Assembly (NCBI GenBank): GCA_050331115.1
Contig: JBHJHD010000033.1
Coordinates: 59,842-123,841, forward strand
DNA from: JBCCAG01 sp050331115
GTDB taxonomy: Bacteria; Cyanobacteriota; Cyanobacteriia; CAKZMO01
DNA length: 64,000 nucleotides
Direction: 5' to 3'
The notes below the pieces were generated by a model, which saw nothing but the letters and a program-made list of their open reading frames with translations, ran no database searches and had not been told where the DNA came from. Positions 16,511 through 25,928 of this stretch are shown here, piece by piece (position 1 is the first letter of the stretch; every line of letters starts with the position of its first letter). Both the position numbers and the translations under genes were made by a program.

Positions 16511-16590
16511 GCCCAGAGCTGCAAGGCCCAGAGCTGCAAGGCCCAGAGTCACAAAGCCCAGAGTCACAAAGCCCAGAGCTGCAAAGCCCA
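16511..16590. repeat. 15-bp minisatellite upstream of the GAF protein gene
   Basis: Five consecutive 15-bp units starting GCCCAGAG begin at 16511, 16526, 16541, 16556 and 16571: two end in CTGCAAG, two in TCACAAA and one in CTGCAAA; a partial sixth follows. Read on the minus strand they would code repeated G-F/L-A/V-A/T-L units. The block is in the same frame as the downstream gene and open back to a stop at 16485, but no usual start codon precedes ATG 16641, so it is treated as leader DNA. Confidence 0.85.
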
Positions 16591-16640
16591 AACGCCAATA
16601 CCAGGGGTGCTTAACGTATCTACGACAAGAGATCAAAACC

Positions 16641-19415
16641 ATGAGCGGGCAACAGATCGACAGGCAGCTGAATGCGCTGGGGCGGACGCTCCAGATACTT
16701 CGGGATGAGCCCAGCAAAGCGGCTCAGATCGACCATGTTATCGCCCATATCGATGCAGAATTTGACTACGCGCTGATTTGGATCGGGCTATACGATCGGG
16801 CGACTCAGCGGATATCGGGGCAAGGGGGGCGATTGCCAAAGGGCGACTCCCAAATTTTGACCCAAGAGTTCTCCCTCACGCCAGGAGATCTGCTCGAGCA
16901 GGTCGTTGTGCAGCAGCGGCTCGCGGGGCTGCCCAATCTCCAAGAAGTCCGCGCTGGGCGGTGGCAAAAGATTGCTCAGCGGCTGGGCATCCAGGGGACG
17001 CTGGCGTTCCCCATTCGCTATAAAGACGCCTGTCTCGGCGTGGCGCTGCTGGGGGTGGCCTACTGGGGCGTTCCGGCTCAGTCCAGCGATAAGGCGCGGC
17101 TCTCGATGCTGTTTGGGGAGCTTGGGGCAGCGCTGCGTCGCGTAGACATGGCCTATGAGCGCAGCCAGATCAAGCAAACTGCGGCCCCGCTGCTGGCGCT
17201 GCTGGCGGAGCTGAGTCATTTACCCTCCGTGGAGAGCCGGCTGACGGCGATTACGCGGGAAACCCATCAGTTTGTGGGGGCGGGCCGTACCTATATCTAC
17301 TGGCTGGATTACGAGAGCCGCCTGTTTTGGCACCGCGCCGGGCAGCCAGGAGGCGGACGAATTACCAAGACGACTGCGGCAAAGTCTAGCCCAGCGCCGC
17401 CTGCCCAAATTTCGGTTCAGCATGTGGGGCCGTTCTACCAAAGCTTGATCGCCAATAGCTCGATTGCCATTGGCGAAGCCAACAGCTCTGTACAGACTGA
17501 AAACGTGGGCCAGCTGATGCAAAAGCTGCGGGCCCAGTCTTTTTTGGCGGCTCCGATTTTATTTCAAGGGGAGCTTTTGGGCTTTTTGGGGGTAGATAGT
17601 CTAGAGCCTCGCCTGTGGACTGGGGAGGAGAAAGCCTATCTCTGTGGGGCGGCTCAGCTTGCCAGCCTCGTGGCCCCTCTTGACGGTACGGAGCAGGTGG
17701 TAACCCAAATTCAGCAGAATCAGGCGCTGGTGGCAGAAGTCTCTCACGCGATATACAGTCGCGACGACTGGAGTCAGGTGCTCAGGGACTGTAGCGATCG
17801 CCTTGCCGAGCGGCTCAAGGTGAAGCGGGTCTGGGTCTTGACCTATCGCGATCAGCAGGAGCAGTTCGGCGTAGTATACGAGCGGCCCGGCGGGCCGCTC
17901 CTGGCAAATCCCCTGGGCATGCTAGATAAGATCGACTGGCAGATGCTAGAGCACAGCCAGAATGCCGTAAGCGTCGAGGATCTAGACGATGATCTAAAGC
18001 TGATGGCCTGGCGAGACGCTTTCCTCAATGTGGGTATGCGATCGCTGCTGGTGTGTCATACCGCCATCGGCAGCCCTCTGAGGAGTTTGTTGGTCATTGG
18101 CGACGACCACGCCCGGGTCTGGAATGCCATCGAGCACGACCTGCTGCGGGCTGCCGGACAGCAGATTGGGCTGGTGCTGCGACAGTTCCAGCTCTCTAAC
18201 GAAATTGAGCAGCAGGAGCACATCTACGATTCAATTCAAAGCAGCCTGGACATTATGCAGGAGACGCAGGAGCTCAATAGCCTAGAGCAGACGGCGGTTG
18301 ACCACCTCGCCGCGCTGCTGCAGTCGCCTTTGGTGGCATTGCTCACCTGGCTTCCAGGCCAGCCTGTGGCCCAGGTAACGGCGATCGCCCTGTCCGACCA
18401 CCGCTTTCAAATCGACGCCGAGGCTCAAATCAACATCGAGGTTGACCCCATCGTTCAGCGCGGGCTGCAGCATGAGGATATCCTGCGGCTCAATCGACAG
18501 GATTTATCAGCAGAAACCCGGCGCTGGCTCGTGGGGCAAAGCATCAGCCAGGTGCTGGTCGTGGCCCTCAGAACAGCGTCAGATTACGGCCCCAGCGGAA
18601 TGCTCTTGATCGCCGATGGGTCAGAGCGGCGCTGGCTCGACCGCCAGCTCAAAACGCTGGAAATTTTGGGCAGTCAGCTCGCCTGGGCGCGGCGACATCT
18701 GATGATCACCGAAGCCCTGACCGCTAAAGCTGAGCAGCTTGAGCAGCTCAACTGGTATAAGCACCAGCGATTAGAGAACTTACACCAGACCTTTAGGCAG
18801 CACACGACCCAGCTCAATGAGCTTAGCCATCAGAAAGACGCCCTGGCCAGCATGCGATTCCACCAGGTGCTTCGAAAGCTAGACAGCGCGCTGAAGCAAG
18901 CTGAGCCTGTGCTGACCGATGAGTATTGGCAAGTGAACCCGCGGGATAGCGTCCTGCCGCTGACGACGCTGCTTAAGCAGGCCCGGGATCGGGTCGAGCC
19001 CTGGATACAAAAGCGACAGCTTTGGACTCAAATTCACAATAAGCATACGTTGGGCATCGGCGCGGACCCCAATAAAATCGAGCTGGTGCTCCACGAGGCG
19101 CTAGTCACGGCCTGTGAGCGATCGCCCCAGAGAGGCCGGATCGATATTTGGTGTCGGCCGCTCGACTTTCACTGGTTAGAGATCAGCATTGTGGACCAGG
19201 GCAGTCTGCAGCCTGAGCTTTTAGAGGCGCTCCGAACGGGCCGAGACGAAGATCTTCTGACGCCCTCCCCGCTGGACTACCCCCCCGGACTGCACCTCAA
19301 AATTTGCCAGGCGCTCATGCAGCAGATTGGCGGCGAGCTTACCCTAGGCCCCCTTGAGGACGGCCGCACCCTGAGCCAGCTGCTCGTCCCCATCGCCGCT
19401 GAGGGTGAGACCTAG
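16641..19415 (+). CDS. Multi-GAF sensor protein with histidine kinase-like ATPase end
   Basis: 924 residues, soluble. Several GAF-type segments can be read (roughly 20-165, 185-345, 370-515 and 540-690), each ending in a VG-x-L/LLGFLGV-like strand. A coiled coil follows (about 695-760), then a HATPase-type end with an N-box-like IELVLHEALVTACERSP, a weak D-box (VDQGSLQPE) and PPGLHLKICQALMQQIGG. A histidine sits where an H-box could be (SMRFHQVLRKLD), but the SHELRTPL pattern of active kinases is missing. Likely a cyanobacterial GAF regulator or pseudo-kinase; ligand unknown. A 15-bp minisatellite lies in its leader. Confidence 0.75.
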   Translation: MSGQQIDRQLNALGRTLQILRDEPSKAAQIDHVIAHIDAEFDYALIWIGLYDRATQRISGQGGRLPKGDSQILTQEFSLTPGDLLEQVVVQQRLAGLPNLQEVRAGRWQKIAQRLGIQGTLAFPIRYKDACLGVALLGVAYWGVPAQSSDKARLSMLFGELGAALRRVDMAYERSQIKQTAAPLLALLAELSHLPSVESRLTAITRETHQFVGAGRTYIYWLDYESRLFWHRAGQPGGGRITKTTAAKSSPAPPAQISVQHVGPFYQSLIANSSIAIGEANSSVQTENVGQLMQKLRAQSFLAAPILFQGELLGFLGVDSLEPRLWTGEEKAYLCGAAQLASLVAPLDGTEQVVTQIQQNQALVAEVSHAIYSRDDWSQVLRDCSDRLAERLKVKRVWVLTYRDQQEQFGVVYERPGGPLLANPLGMLDKIDWQMLEHSQNAVSVEDLDDDLKLMAWRDAFLNVGMRSLLVCHTAIGSPLRSLLVIGDDHARVWNAIEHDLLRAAGQQIGLVLRQFQLSNEIEQQEHIYDSIQSSLDIMQETQELNSLEQTAVDHLAALLQSPLVALLTWLPGQPVAQVTAIALSDHRFQIDAEAQINIEVDPIVQRGLQHEDILRLNRQDLSAETRRWLVGQSISQVLVVALRTASDYGPSGMLLIADGSERRWLDRQLKTLEILGSQLAWARRHLMITEALTAKAEQLEQLNWYKHQRLENLHQTFRQHTTQLNELSHQKDALASMRFHQVLRKLDSALKQAEPVLTDEYWQVNPRDSVLPLTTLLKQARDRVEPWIQKRQLWTQIHNKHTLGIGADPNKIELVLHEALVTACERSPQRGRIDIWCRPLDFHWLEISIVDQGSLQPELLEALRTGRDEDLLTPSPLDYPPGLHLKICQALMQQIGGELTLGPLEDGRTLSQLLVPIAAEGET

Positions 19416-19460
19416 CGAGGCCAAAAGGTTTAAGTCGCCCAGCGCTAGGCGGCCCTAGCG

Positions 19461-22274
19461 TTAAGTGGCCTCAGAGGGCGCAGGCGTCGCGGCTGCCTGC
19501 GGCTGCGGCTGAAACTGGAACAGCGAGTAGACGACGTTGCGGCGAATGTCCGTCATCATGGCCAAGAATAGCTCGTAGCCTTCGCTCTTGTATTCAATGA
19601 GCGGGTCCTGCTGACCGTAGCCCCGCAGGCCTACCGACTCCCGCAGAGCGTCCATCTGCTGCAGGTGCTCCCGCCACAGGGTGTCGATCTGCTGCAGGAT
19701 GAAGAACCGCTCTGCCTGGCGCATAAAGCCGGGCTTAATAGCCTCTACCTGGGCCTCTTTGAGGTCGTAGGCAATGCGCACCTGCTCATGCAGGAAGGTC
19801 TTCATCTCGCTGACGGTCAGGTTTTCGATGTGGGAGGGCTCCATATCGGCCAGCAGGTAGACAAATTCCTTTACCTTGGCCACCAGCTTATCGAGCTGCC
19901 ACTCCTCGGGGGGGAGCTCCGGGTTGACGTAGGCCTCCACGATGTCGTCCATCGTCTGCTCGGCGTATTTAATTACCTGCTCCTTGAGATCTTGGCCCTC
20001 CAGCACGCGGCGGCGCTCGGCGTAGATGGCGCGCCGCTGGTTGTTCATCACCTCGTCGTACTCGAACACCTGCTTGCGCATGTCGTAGTAATAGGTCTCG
20101 ACCTTCTTCTGCGCCCCCTCTAGGGAGCGGGTTAAAAAGCCGGACTCGATGGGCATGTCTTCTTCGACGCGGAAGGCGTTCATCAGCCCCGCCACGCGAT
20201 CGCCCCCAAAAATGCGCAGCAGGTTATCCTGCAGGCTAAGGAAGAATCGGGTTGAGCCTGGGTCTCCCTGACGGCCAGCGCGGCCCCGCAGCTGGTTATC
20301 GACCCGGCGCGACTCGTGACGTTCGGTACCAATGACGTGCAGACCGCCCAGCTTGATGACCTCTTCGTGCTCTTCCTCAGTGTAGCCGTCGTATTCCTCG
20401 CGGATGGTGTTGTAGGCGTCTCGCAGCTTGAGAATGACGGGGTCTTCCGTAGGCGCTTTCTCGGCGGCGGTGGCCACCTTATCTTCGGCTTCCAGCTCCG
20501 GCAGCGATCGCTCCCCATACTGCTTTACGGCAAACTCGACCGCATCTTTGAGCTGCTTTTCCAGCGCTGACGACAGCTCAATCGGAAAAATCTGAGGCGA
20601 GACCTTCCAGGTTTTTTCTTTCTTCCCGTCCGAAGTAAAGCCCTTACTGCTGCTGCGACGGCTTGCGCCCGCCACCTTAGTGACCGAAAAGCCTTCCTCC
20701 TCAGGCTCAACGACGCGCGGCATAAAGTACTCCCGCACCTTAAGCCGCGCCATATAGTCGGAGTTGCCGCCCAAGATGATATCCGTACCCCGACCCGCCA
20801 TATTCGTGGCGATGGTCACCGCCTGCTTGCGCCCCGCCTGAGCCACGATTTCCGATTCACGCTCTACGTTTTCAGGCTTGGCGTTCAGCAGATTGTGCTC
20901 CACGTCTAGCTCGCTCAGCAGCGCTGAGAGCAGCTCTGACTTTTCCACGCTGGTGGTGCCGACCAGTACCGGACGACCGTCGCGATGCATATCAGCGCAC
21001 TCTTGCGCCACAGCGGCCCACTTGGCATCCTCAGTTTTGTAGACTACGTCCGACAGGTCGGCGCGGCCGGTGGGTCGGTTGGTGGGGATTACCGTGACTT
21101 CCAAGTTATAAATCTTGCCGAACTCCGCCTCTTCCGTCTTGGCCGTGCCCGTCATGCCGGCCAGCTTCGGGTAGAGCAAAAAGAAGTTTTGGTAGGTGAT
21201 GGTGGCCATGGTTTGGGTCTCAGGCTGGATTTCGACCCGCTCCTTAGCCTCGATCGCCTGGTGCAGACCGTCGCTCCACCGGCGACCCTGCATCACCCGC
21301 CCGGTAAACTCGTCGACAATCACCACCTCGCCGTTGCGAACGATGTAGTTGACGTCTTTGATGAACAGCTCTTTCGCCTTAATGGCGTTGAAGACGTAGT
21401 GGGCCCAGGGGTCTTTGGGGTCAAACAGATCGCCCACCCCAAGAATGTTTTCCGCCTCGATGTAGCCCTCATCCGCCAGCAGCACGTTGCGGGCTTTCTC
21501 GTCTACCTCGTAGTGGCCCGACTCGTCATCTTCGTCTTCCTTGCGCTGCAGCGCCGCCGCCACCTGGGCCGCGCGGACGTATTTTTCGCTGGGCCGCTCC
21601 ACCTGACCCGAGATAATCAGCGGCGTGCGGGCTTCGTCGACCAGCACCGAGTCCACCTCGTCGATAATGCAGTAGTTAAAGGACCGCTGCACCACGTCGT
21701 CTGCGGAGGTGGCCATATTGCCCCGCAGGTAGTCAAATCCCAGCTCGCTGTTGGTGCTGTAGGTGACGTCGCAGGCGTAGTTTTTGCGCCGCTCCGGCGG
21801 GCTCATACCCTGCTGAATCAGGCCGACGCTGAGGCCTAAAAAGCGGTGTACCTGGCCCATCCACTCGGCGTCGCGCCGCGCCAGGTAGTCGTTGACGGTG
21901 ACGATATGGACACCTTTTCCTTCCAGAGCGTTGAGGTAGGCAGGCAAGGTGGAAACTAAGGTTTTTCCTTCCCCCGTCTTCATCTCAGCGATCTGCCCCT
22001 CGTGCAGCACCATGCCGCCCACGAGCTGCACATTGTAGTGGCGCATGCCCAGCACCCGCCGCGCCGCTTCTCGAACGACGGCAAAAGCTTCAGGAAGCAA
22101 ATCGTCTAGCGATTCTCCTTTGTCGATGCGCTGCCTGAACTCGTTGGTTTTGTTTGCCAAGGCCTCATCAGAGAGAGGCTTGATCTCCTCTTCTAAGAGA
22201 TTGATTTCAACCACGTCGGGCTGATATCGCTTGAGCTTTCGCGCGTTTGGGTCGCCAAGCAGCTTTTTTAGCAT
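19461..22274 (-). CDS. secA: Preprotein translocase ATPase SecA
   Basis: Motor that drives proteins through SecYEG at the cytoplasmic and thylakoid membranes. The 937 residues show Walker A (AEMKTGEGKTLVSTLPAYL), Walker B (IIDEVDSVLVDEARTPLI), GTTSVEKSE, NMAGRGTDI and QLRGRAGRQGDPGS. The insert near residues 515-620 is Ser/Lys/Glu-rich, as in other cyanobacteria. The C-terminal zinc-binding CxCxSG motif of proteobacterial SecA is absent; the protein ends in a Gln/Pro/Ala tail. Confidence 0.97.
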   Translation of the reverse strand: MLKKLLGDPNARKLKRYQPDVVEINLLEEEIKPLSDEALANKTNEFRQRIDKGESLDDLLPEAFAVVREAARRVLGMRHYNVQLVGGMVLHEGQIAEMKTGEGKTLVSTLPAYLNALEGKGVHIVTVNDYLARRDAEWMGQVHRFLGLSVGLIQQGMSPPERRKNYACDVTYSTNSELGFDYLRGNMATSADDVVQRSFNYCIIDEVDSVLVDEARTPLIISGQVERPSEKYVRAAQVAAALQRKEDEDDESGHYEVDEKARNVLLADEGYIEAENILGVGDLFDPKDPWAHYVFNAIKAKELFIKDVNYIVRNGEVVIVDEFTGRVMQGRRWSDGLHQAIEAKERVEIQPETQTMATITYQNFFLLYPKLAGMTGTAKTEEAEFGKIYNLEVTVIPTNRPTGRADLSDVVYKTEDAKWAAVAQECADMHRDGRPVLVGTTSVEKSELLSALLSELDVEHNLLNAKPENVERESEIVAQAGRKQAVTIATNMAGRGTDIILGGNSDYMARLKVREYFMPRVVEPEEEGFSVTKVAGASRRSSSKGFTSDGKKEKTWKVSPQIFPIELSSALEKQLKDAVEFAVKQYGERSLPELEAEDKVATAAEKAPTEDPVILKLRDAYNTIREEYDGYTEEEHEEVIKLGGLHVIGTERHESRRVDNQLRGRAGRQGDPGSTRFFLSLQDNLLRIFGGDRVAGLMNAFRVEEDMPIESGFLTRSLEGAQKKVETYYYDMRKQVFEYDEVMNNQRRAIYAERRRVLEGQDLKEQVIKYAEQTMDDIVEAYVNPELPPEEWQLDKLVAKVKEFVYLLADMEPSHIENLTVSEMKTFLHEQVRIAYDLKEAQVEAIKPGFMRQAERFFILQQIDTLWREHLQQMDALRESVGLRGYGQQDPLIEYKSEGYELFLAMMTDIRRNVVYSLFQFQPQPQAAATPAPSEAT

Positions 22275-22459
22275 GACTCAGGAAGGGTAAATTTTGAGGC
22301 GGTGAACTATCGATGCTGGGGCAGGCGCTGGGGCTATCTACGGTGTAGTGAGCCGATCGCAGCGCTGACCTGCTCGGTTTAGTGTATCTCTTAGTGTAGC
22401 GCCATGGGGATGGCGTAGAACCGCACTTCGAGGGCGGAGAGTAGCCGAACGCCGCTTGC

Positions 22460-23101
22460 TTATGGGGCGTCAGCCCATGCTGACGTCAGCGCGCGGAAGT
22501 TGAAGATCTCTGCTTTGGGGTGACAGGACACACAGCCCTGGAGGCGCACCGGCTCAGTGAATTCGACGCGGGGATGTAGCGCCTTGAAGTAGCGGGAATT
22601 TTCGAGGCGGAACGGCGGCGGCTCTTCGACCTGCAGCGATCGCGAGAACTGCTGCAGGTATTGCCAGATCAGCAGCCGTCCGGGGTTGGTGGGGGGGGAA
22701 ATCCGTACCCCATAGTGGCCAGGCTCCTCCAGGATGAACTGCCAGCTTTGAACGGGCAGCACCGCGGGCGGGACGCCGATGTGACAGCTGGCGCAGGCTT
22801 CAAGATAGAGGGAGTGGCCGAGCCGAAACTCGGGGGGTATGGGGTCCACCGTGCCGACTTCAGCCGCGCTAGAGGGCTCAGCAGGGGGCGCTTGGGCCAG
22901 CGCCATCTGGCTACCGATTTGGCCCCCGATTTGGCCCCCAATTTGGCTACTGAGCGCCAGCCCTAGGCCCAGGCACAGCAGAACCGCTAGGCCAGGCAGC
23001 CGCCCCATAGACGCAGCCAGAGCTGTAAGTCGCCGCAGCGGAGCCTTGCGGGGCCGTGGGTCCGAGTTGACGTTGGGCTGGAGCACTGAATGAATTACCA
23101 A
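22460..23101 (-). CDS. Exported di-haem cytochrome c
   Basis: 213 residues with two c-type haem sites, CASCH and CVSCH, and a hydrophobic N-terminal signal (residues about 33-52), so it acts in the periplasm or thylakoid lumen. Right after the signal is a 4-residue repeat GQIG/SQIG encoded by 12-bp tandem repeats. The family is the cyanobacterial 'dihaem cytochrome c' type with unknown redox partner. The first codon is TTG 23101, immediately after the radA stop, with GAAGAAG as ribosome site; GTG a few codons later is an alternative. It is almost certainly translated from the radA transcript. Confidence 0.8.
   Translation of the reverse strand: MVIHSVLQPNVNSDPRPRKAPLRRLTALAASMGRLPGLAVLLCLGLGLALSSQIGGQIGGQIGSQMALAQAPPAEPSSAAEVGTVDPIPPEFRLGHSLYLEACASCHIGVPPAVLPVQSWQFILEEPGHYGVRISPPTNPGRLLIWQYLQQFSRSLQVEEPPPFRLENSRYFKALHPRVEFTEPVRLQGCVSCHPKAEIFNFRALTSAWADAP
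22902..22949. repeat. 12-bp coding repeats in the cytochrome signal region
   Basis: Four 12-bp units: two identical CCGATTTGGCCC (22914-22925, 22926-22937) flanked by diverged copies at 22902 and 22938. They encode the GQIG-type tetrapeptides after the signal peptide of the cytochrome. Confidence 0.75.
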
Positions 23102-24733
23102 TTAATCTTCTTCCCAATCTACCTGCTGAGGGCCGCCAGCCGCCAGCGCCGCCCCCATGGCGTCCACCACTCGCTTGACGGGAATGACGTCTAGACTCAA
23201 GCCGGTGGGCGGCGACATGGGGGGCACGATCGCCCGCCGGAAGCCCAGCTTGTCGGCCTCCCGCAGCCGCAGCTCCATCTGAGAGACGGGGCGCACCTGC
23301 CCCCCGAGCCCGACCTCCCCGATGAGCACAGTTTCAGGGTCGACGATGCGATCGCGAAAGCTGGCCGCTACCGCCACCGCTACCCCTAAATCGGCGGCGG
23401 GCTCGCCGACATTGAGCCCGCCCGAAGAGGCGACGTAAGCGTCGAGCTTGGAGAGGGGAATACCGACCCGCTTTTCGAGCACCGCCAAGATCTGCAGCAG
23501 CCGGTTGTACTCAATGCCGGTGGTCGCCCGCCGAGGAGAGGCATAGCTGGTGGGGCTCACGAGGGCCTGCAGCTCCACCAGGAGCGGCCGGGTACCTTCG
23601 CAGGCAACAATGGTGGCCGTGCCGGGGGAAGGCTCGTCCCCGGCGCTTAAGAACAGGGCCGAGGGGTTGCTCACCTCGGTCAGCCCGCTGTCCGCCATCT
23701 CAAAGATGCCCAGCTCGTGGGTAGCCCCAAAGCGGTTTTTCACCGAGCGCAGCAGGCGATGGCTGGCGAAGCGATCGCCCTCGAAATACAGCACCGTGTC
23801 TACCAGATGCTCTAGCACCTTGGGGCCGGCGATCGCCCCTTCTTTGGTGACGTGGCCCACAATCAGCAGGGTAATATTCTCCCGCTTCGCCAGCCGCATT
23901 AAGGCTGAGGTGCATTCTCGCACCTGGGACACTGAGCCAGGTGCAGAAGTCAGCTCCGAGAAATACAGGGCCTGAATGCTGTCGATGATGGCTATAGGGG
24001 GGCGCAAGGTCTCTAGCTCCGCCATCACGGCGTCTAGATCCGTCTCCGGCAGCAGGTAGAGGTCGGGGGCGGCCATGGTGGCCTTGAGTGCGGTTTGGCT
24101 GGCGGCGGTCTGGCTGGTAGCGCTTTGATGGGCGTCACCATCTACACCATCTGCACCGTCAACTACACCCGCAGCCCGCTTTTTGCTAGCGCGACGCTTA
24201 GGGCTACCGCCGCTGCCGCTAGCCTCGTCGAGGCCAGTCAGCGCCACGCCCAGCCGCTGCCAGCGCAGCTTCACCTGCTGGCTCGACTCCTCCGCGCAGA
24301 CGTATAAAATCGGGTACTGGCCCGAAAGCCGGCCGGCCACCTGCAGCAGCAGCGTCGACTTGCCGATGCCGGGGTCGCCCCCTACCAGCACCAGCGACCC
24401 CGATACAATACCGCCCCCCAGCACCCGATCTAGCTCCGGATAGCCCGAAGAAAATCGGGCCCGTGGCCCTTCTTGGACCTGGTGCAGCGGCTGCGATCGC
24501 AGGGGCTGAGGCCGTTCTACCAGGGCGCTGCCGTTAAACTTGGCCGTCCCCCCAGACTTACCAGACTTAGAGCTCACCCCCCGACGCGCCGCTTCCTTCT
24601 GGCTGGCGACGGGGGCCGCCTCTTCCACCATTGAGTTCCAGCTGCCGCAGAATGGGCACTTGCCGAAATACTGGGCCGCGTCGGCTCCGCATTCACGACA
24701 GACGTATCGCGATCGCCCCTTTGGCATCTTCAC
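23102..24733 (-). CDS. radA: DNA repair protein RadA/Sms
   Basis: RecA-related helicase that helps branch migration in recombination. The order is a C4 zinc finger (Cys 12, 15, 26, 29), Walker A GDPGIGKST near 120, the RadA-specific KNRFG motif (SVKNRFGATHELG) and a Lon-like C-terminal domain (VASSGGLNVGEPAADLGVAV). Residues about 168-222 are a Ser/Lys/Ala/Asp-rich stretch that ordinary RadA (about 450-460 residues) does not have, which accounts for the length of 543. The cytochrome gene follows with no gap. Confidence 0.94.
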   Translation of the reverse strand: MKMPKGRSRYVCRECGADAAQYFGKCPFCGSWNSMVEEAAPVASQKEAARRGVSSKSGKSGGTAKFNGSALVERPQPLRSQPLHQVQEGPRARFSSGYPELDRVLGGGIVSGSLVLVGGDPGIGKSTLLLQVAGRLSGQYPILYVCAEESSQQVKLRWQRLGVALTGLDEASGSGGSPKRRASKKRAAGVVDGADGVDGDAHQSATSQTAASQTALKATMAAPDLYLLPETDLDAVMAELETLRPPIAIIDSIQALYFSELTSAPGSVSQVRECTSALMRLAKRENITLLIVGHVTKEGAIAGPKVLEHLVDTVLYFEGDRFASHRLLRSVKNRFGATHELGIFEMADSGLTEVSNPSALFLSAGDEPSPGTATIVACEGTRPLLVELQALVSPTSYASPRRATTGIEYNRLLQILAVLEKRVGIPLSKLDAYVASSGGLNVGEPAADLGVAVAVAASFRDRIVDPETVLIGEVGLGGQVRPVSQMELRLREADKLGFRRAIVPPMSPPTGLSLDVIPVKRVVDAMGAALAAGGPQQVDWEED

Positions 24734-24757
24734 ACTCCAAAATATTTCAATATTCTA

Positions 24758-24804
24758 CGGCGGCGTTCAGCGGCGGCGTTCAGCGGCGGCGCTCAGCGCC
24801 GCCG
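24758..24804. repeat. 13-bp tandem repeats ending in a GC-rich hairpin
   Basis: Three units CGGCGGCG-T/C-TCAG at 24758, 24771 and 24784. The last is followed by CGCCGCCG (24797-24804), which can pair with any of the three CGGCGGCG blocks, giving alternative hairpins. It lies between radA and the rpaB leader, where the two genes diverge. The rest of 24805-25104 is AT-richer leader of rpaB; no gene was seen in it. Confidence 0.7.
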
Positions 24805-25104
24805 TTAACTGTGCGAACTATGCGCCGCTATCCCCTACAGCCTTGCGGCCAAGGAAAGTCGTTACACATTATCAATATTTACTACGAAACATTAAGCCAG
24901 ATCGCGACTATTGCTCACTCATTTGTTGCTAAAAACAAAGCCTAAGAAACTCTGTGATCGAGCAATAGAGGGATATCTAGCTTCATAAAGGTACTAGCAT
25001 TGGGACATACCTTAATGATAGGCTACAAAAAATTAATAGTTAGCAATTAGTTGGCTTTCGGTCTTGCTGCCGTCCGCAATTGAGTTAGTGGAGTTTTAAG
25101 AGCA

Positions 25105-25833
25105 TTGGAAAACAAAGAGAAAATACTAGTCGTTGACGACGAGGCGAGCATCCGGCGCATCCTCGAAACCCGACTGTCTATGATCGGCTACGACGTAGTT
25201 ACGGCGGCTGATGGGGAAGAAGCCCTAGGGACATTTCGGCACACCGAACCCGATTTGGTGGTGCTTGATGTGATGATGCCTAAGCTAGATGGCTACGGCG
25301 TTTGCCAAGAGCTGCGTAAAGAGTCAGATGTGCCCATCATCATGCTCACAGCGCTGGGAGACGTAGCCGATCGGATCACGGGTCTGGAGCTAGGGGCCGA
25401 TGACTACGTGGTCAAGCCTTTTTCGCCTAAGGAGCTAGAGGCTCGCATCCGCTCGGTGCTGCGGCGGGTCGACAAGGTTGGCAATACCGGCATCCCCAGC
25501 TCGGGCATCATCCAAGTTAACGCCATCCGCATCGACACCAACAAGCGTCAGGTCTATAAGGGCAACGAGCGTATTCGCCTCACCGGCATGGAGTTCAGCC
25601 TGCTAGAGCTGCTAGTGGGCCGCTCGGGGGAGCCCTTCTCGCGCTCAGAGATTCTACAGGAAGTTTGGGGATACACCCCTGAGCGCCATGTAGATACCCG
25701 GGTGGTAGACGTCCATATCTCTCGGCTGAGGGCCAAGCTAGAAGAGGACCCCAGCAACCCAGAGCTGATTCTCACCGCCCGGGGTACGGGCTACCTGTTT
25801 CAGCGCATCGTCGAGCCCGGGGAAGAATCCTAA
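25105..25833 (+). CDS. rpaB: OmpR-type response regulator RpaB
   Basis: 242 residues: receiver domain (ILVVDDEASIRRIL, phospho-acceptor Asp near 55 in VVLDVMMPKLDGYG, MLTALGD, DYVVKPFSPKELEARI) and a winged-helix OmpR domain (LTGMEFSLLELLVGRSGEPF, VDTRVVDVHISRLRAKLEEDP). The sequence fits RpaB (Ycf27), the essential regulator of light-responsive genes that binds HLR1 sites and is controlled by the kinase Hik33. The start is TTG 25105, as expected for a protein beginning ENKEKILVV; no nearby ATG is in frame. An HLR1-like site is found before psbA in this window. Confidence 0.9.
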   Translation: MENKEKILVVDDEASIRRILETRLSMIGYDVVTAADGEEALGTFRHTEPDLVVLDVMMPKLDGYGVCQELRKESDVPIIMLTALGDVADRITGLELGADDYVVKPFSPKELEARIRSVLRRVDKVGNTGIPSSGIIQVNAIRIDTNKRQVYKGNERIRLTGMEFSLLELLVGRSGEPFSRSEILQEVWGYTPERHVDTRVVDVHISRLRAKLEEDPSNPELILTARGTGYLFQRIVEPGEES

Positions 25834-25928
25834 AGGGCCGCTCAATCTCAGCTCAATCTCATCAACGCACTGCGCAGCGTGGGGAACGCCATCTGCTAGA
25901 ATCTTGTAGGTTTTTAGAGCATTGTCCA

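Noticed and set aside
16484..16717. Minus-strand frame coding GFVTL-type pentapeptide repeats
   Set aside because: The repeats are a by-product of the 15-bp minisatellite, and it overlaps the start of the GAF gene.
20985..21839. A 284-codon frame antisense to secA
   Set aside because: It is a shadow of the strongly coding secA frame in GC-rich DNA; no motif of its own.
24840..25104. An HLR1 site in the rpaB leader (GTTACACA near 24859)
   Set aside because: Only one half-site matches; the second half at the required spacing does not.
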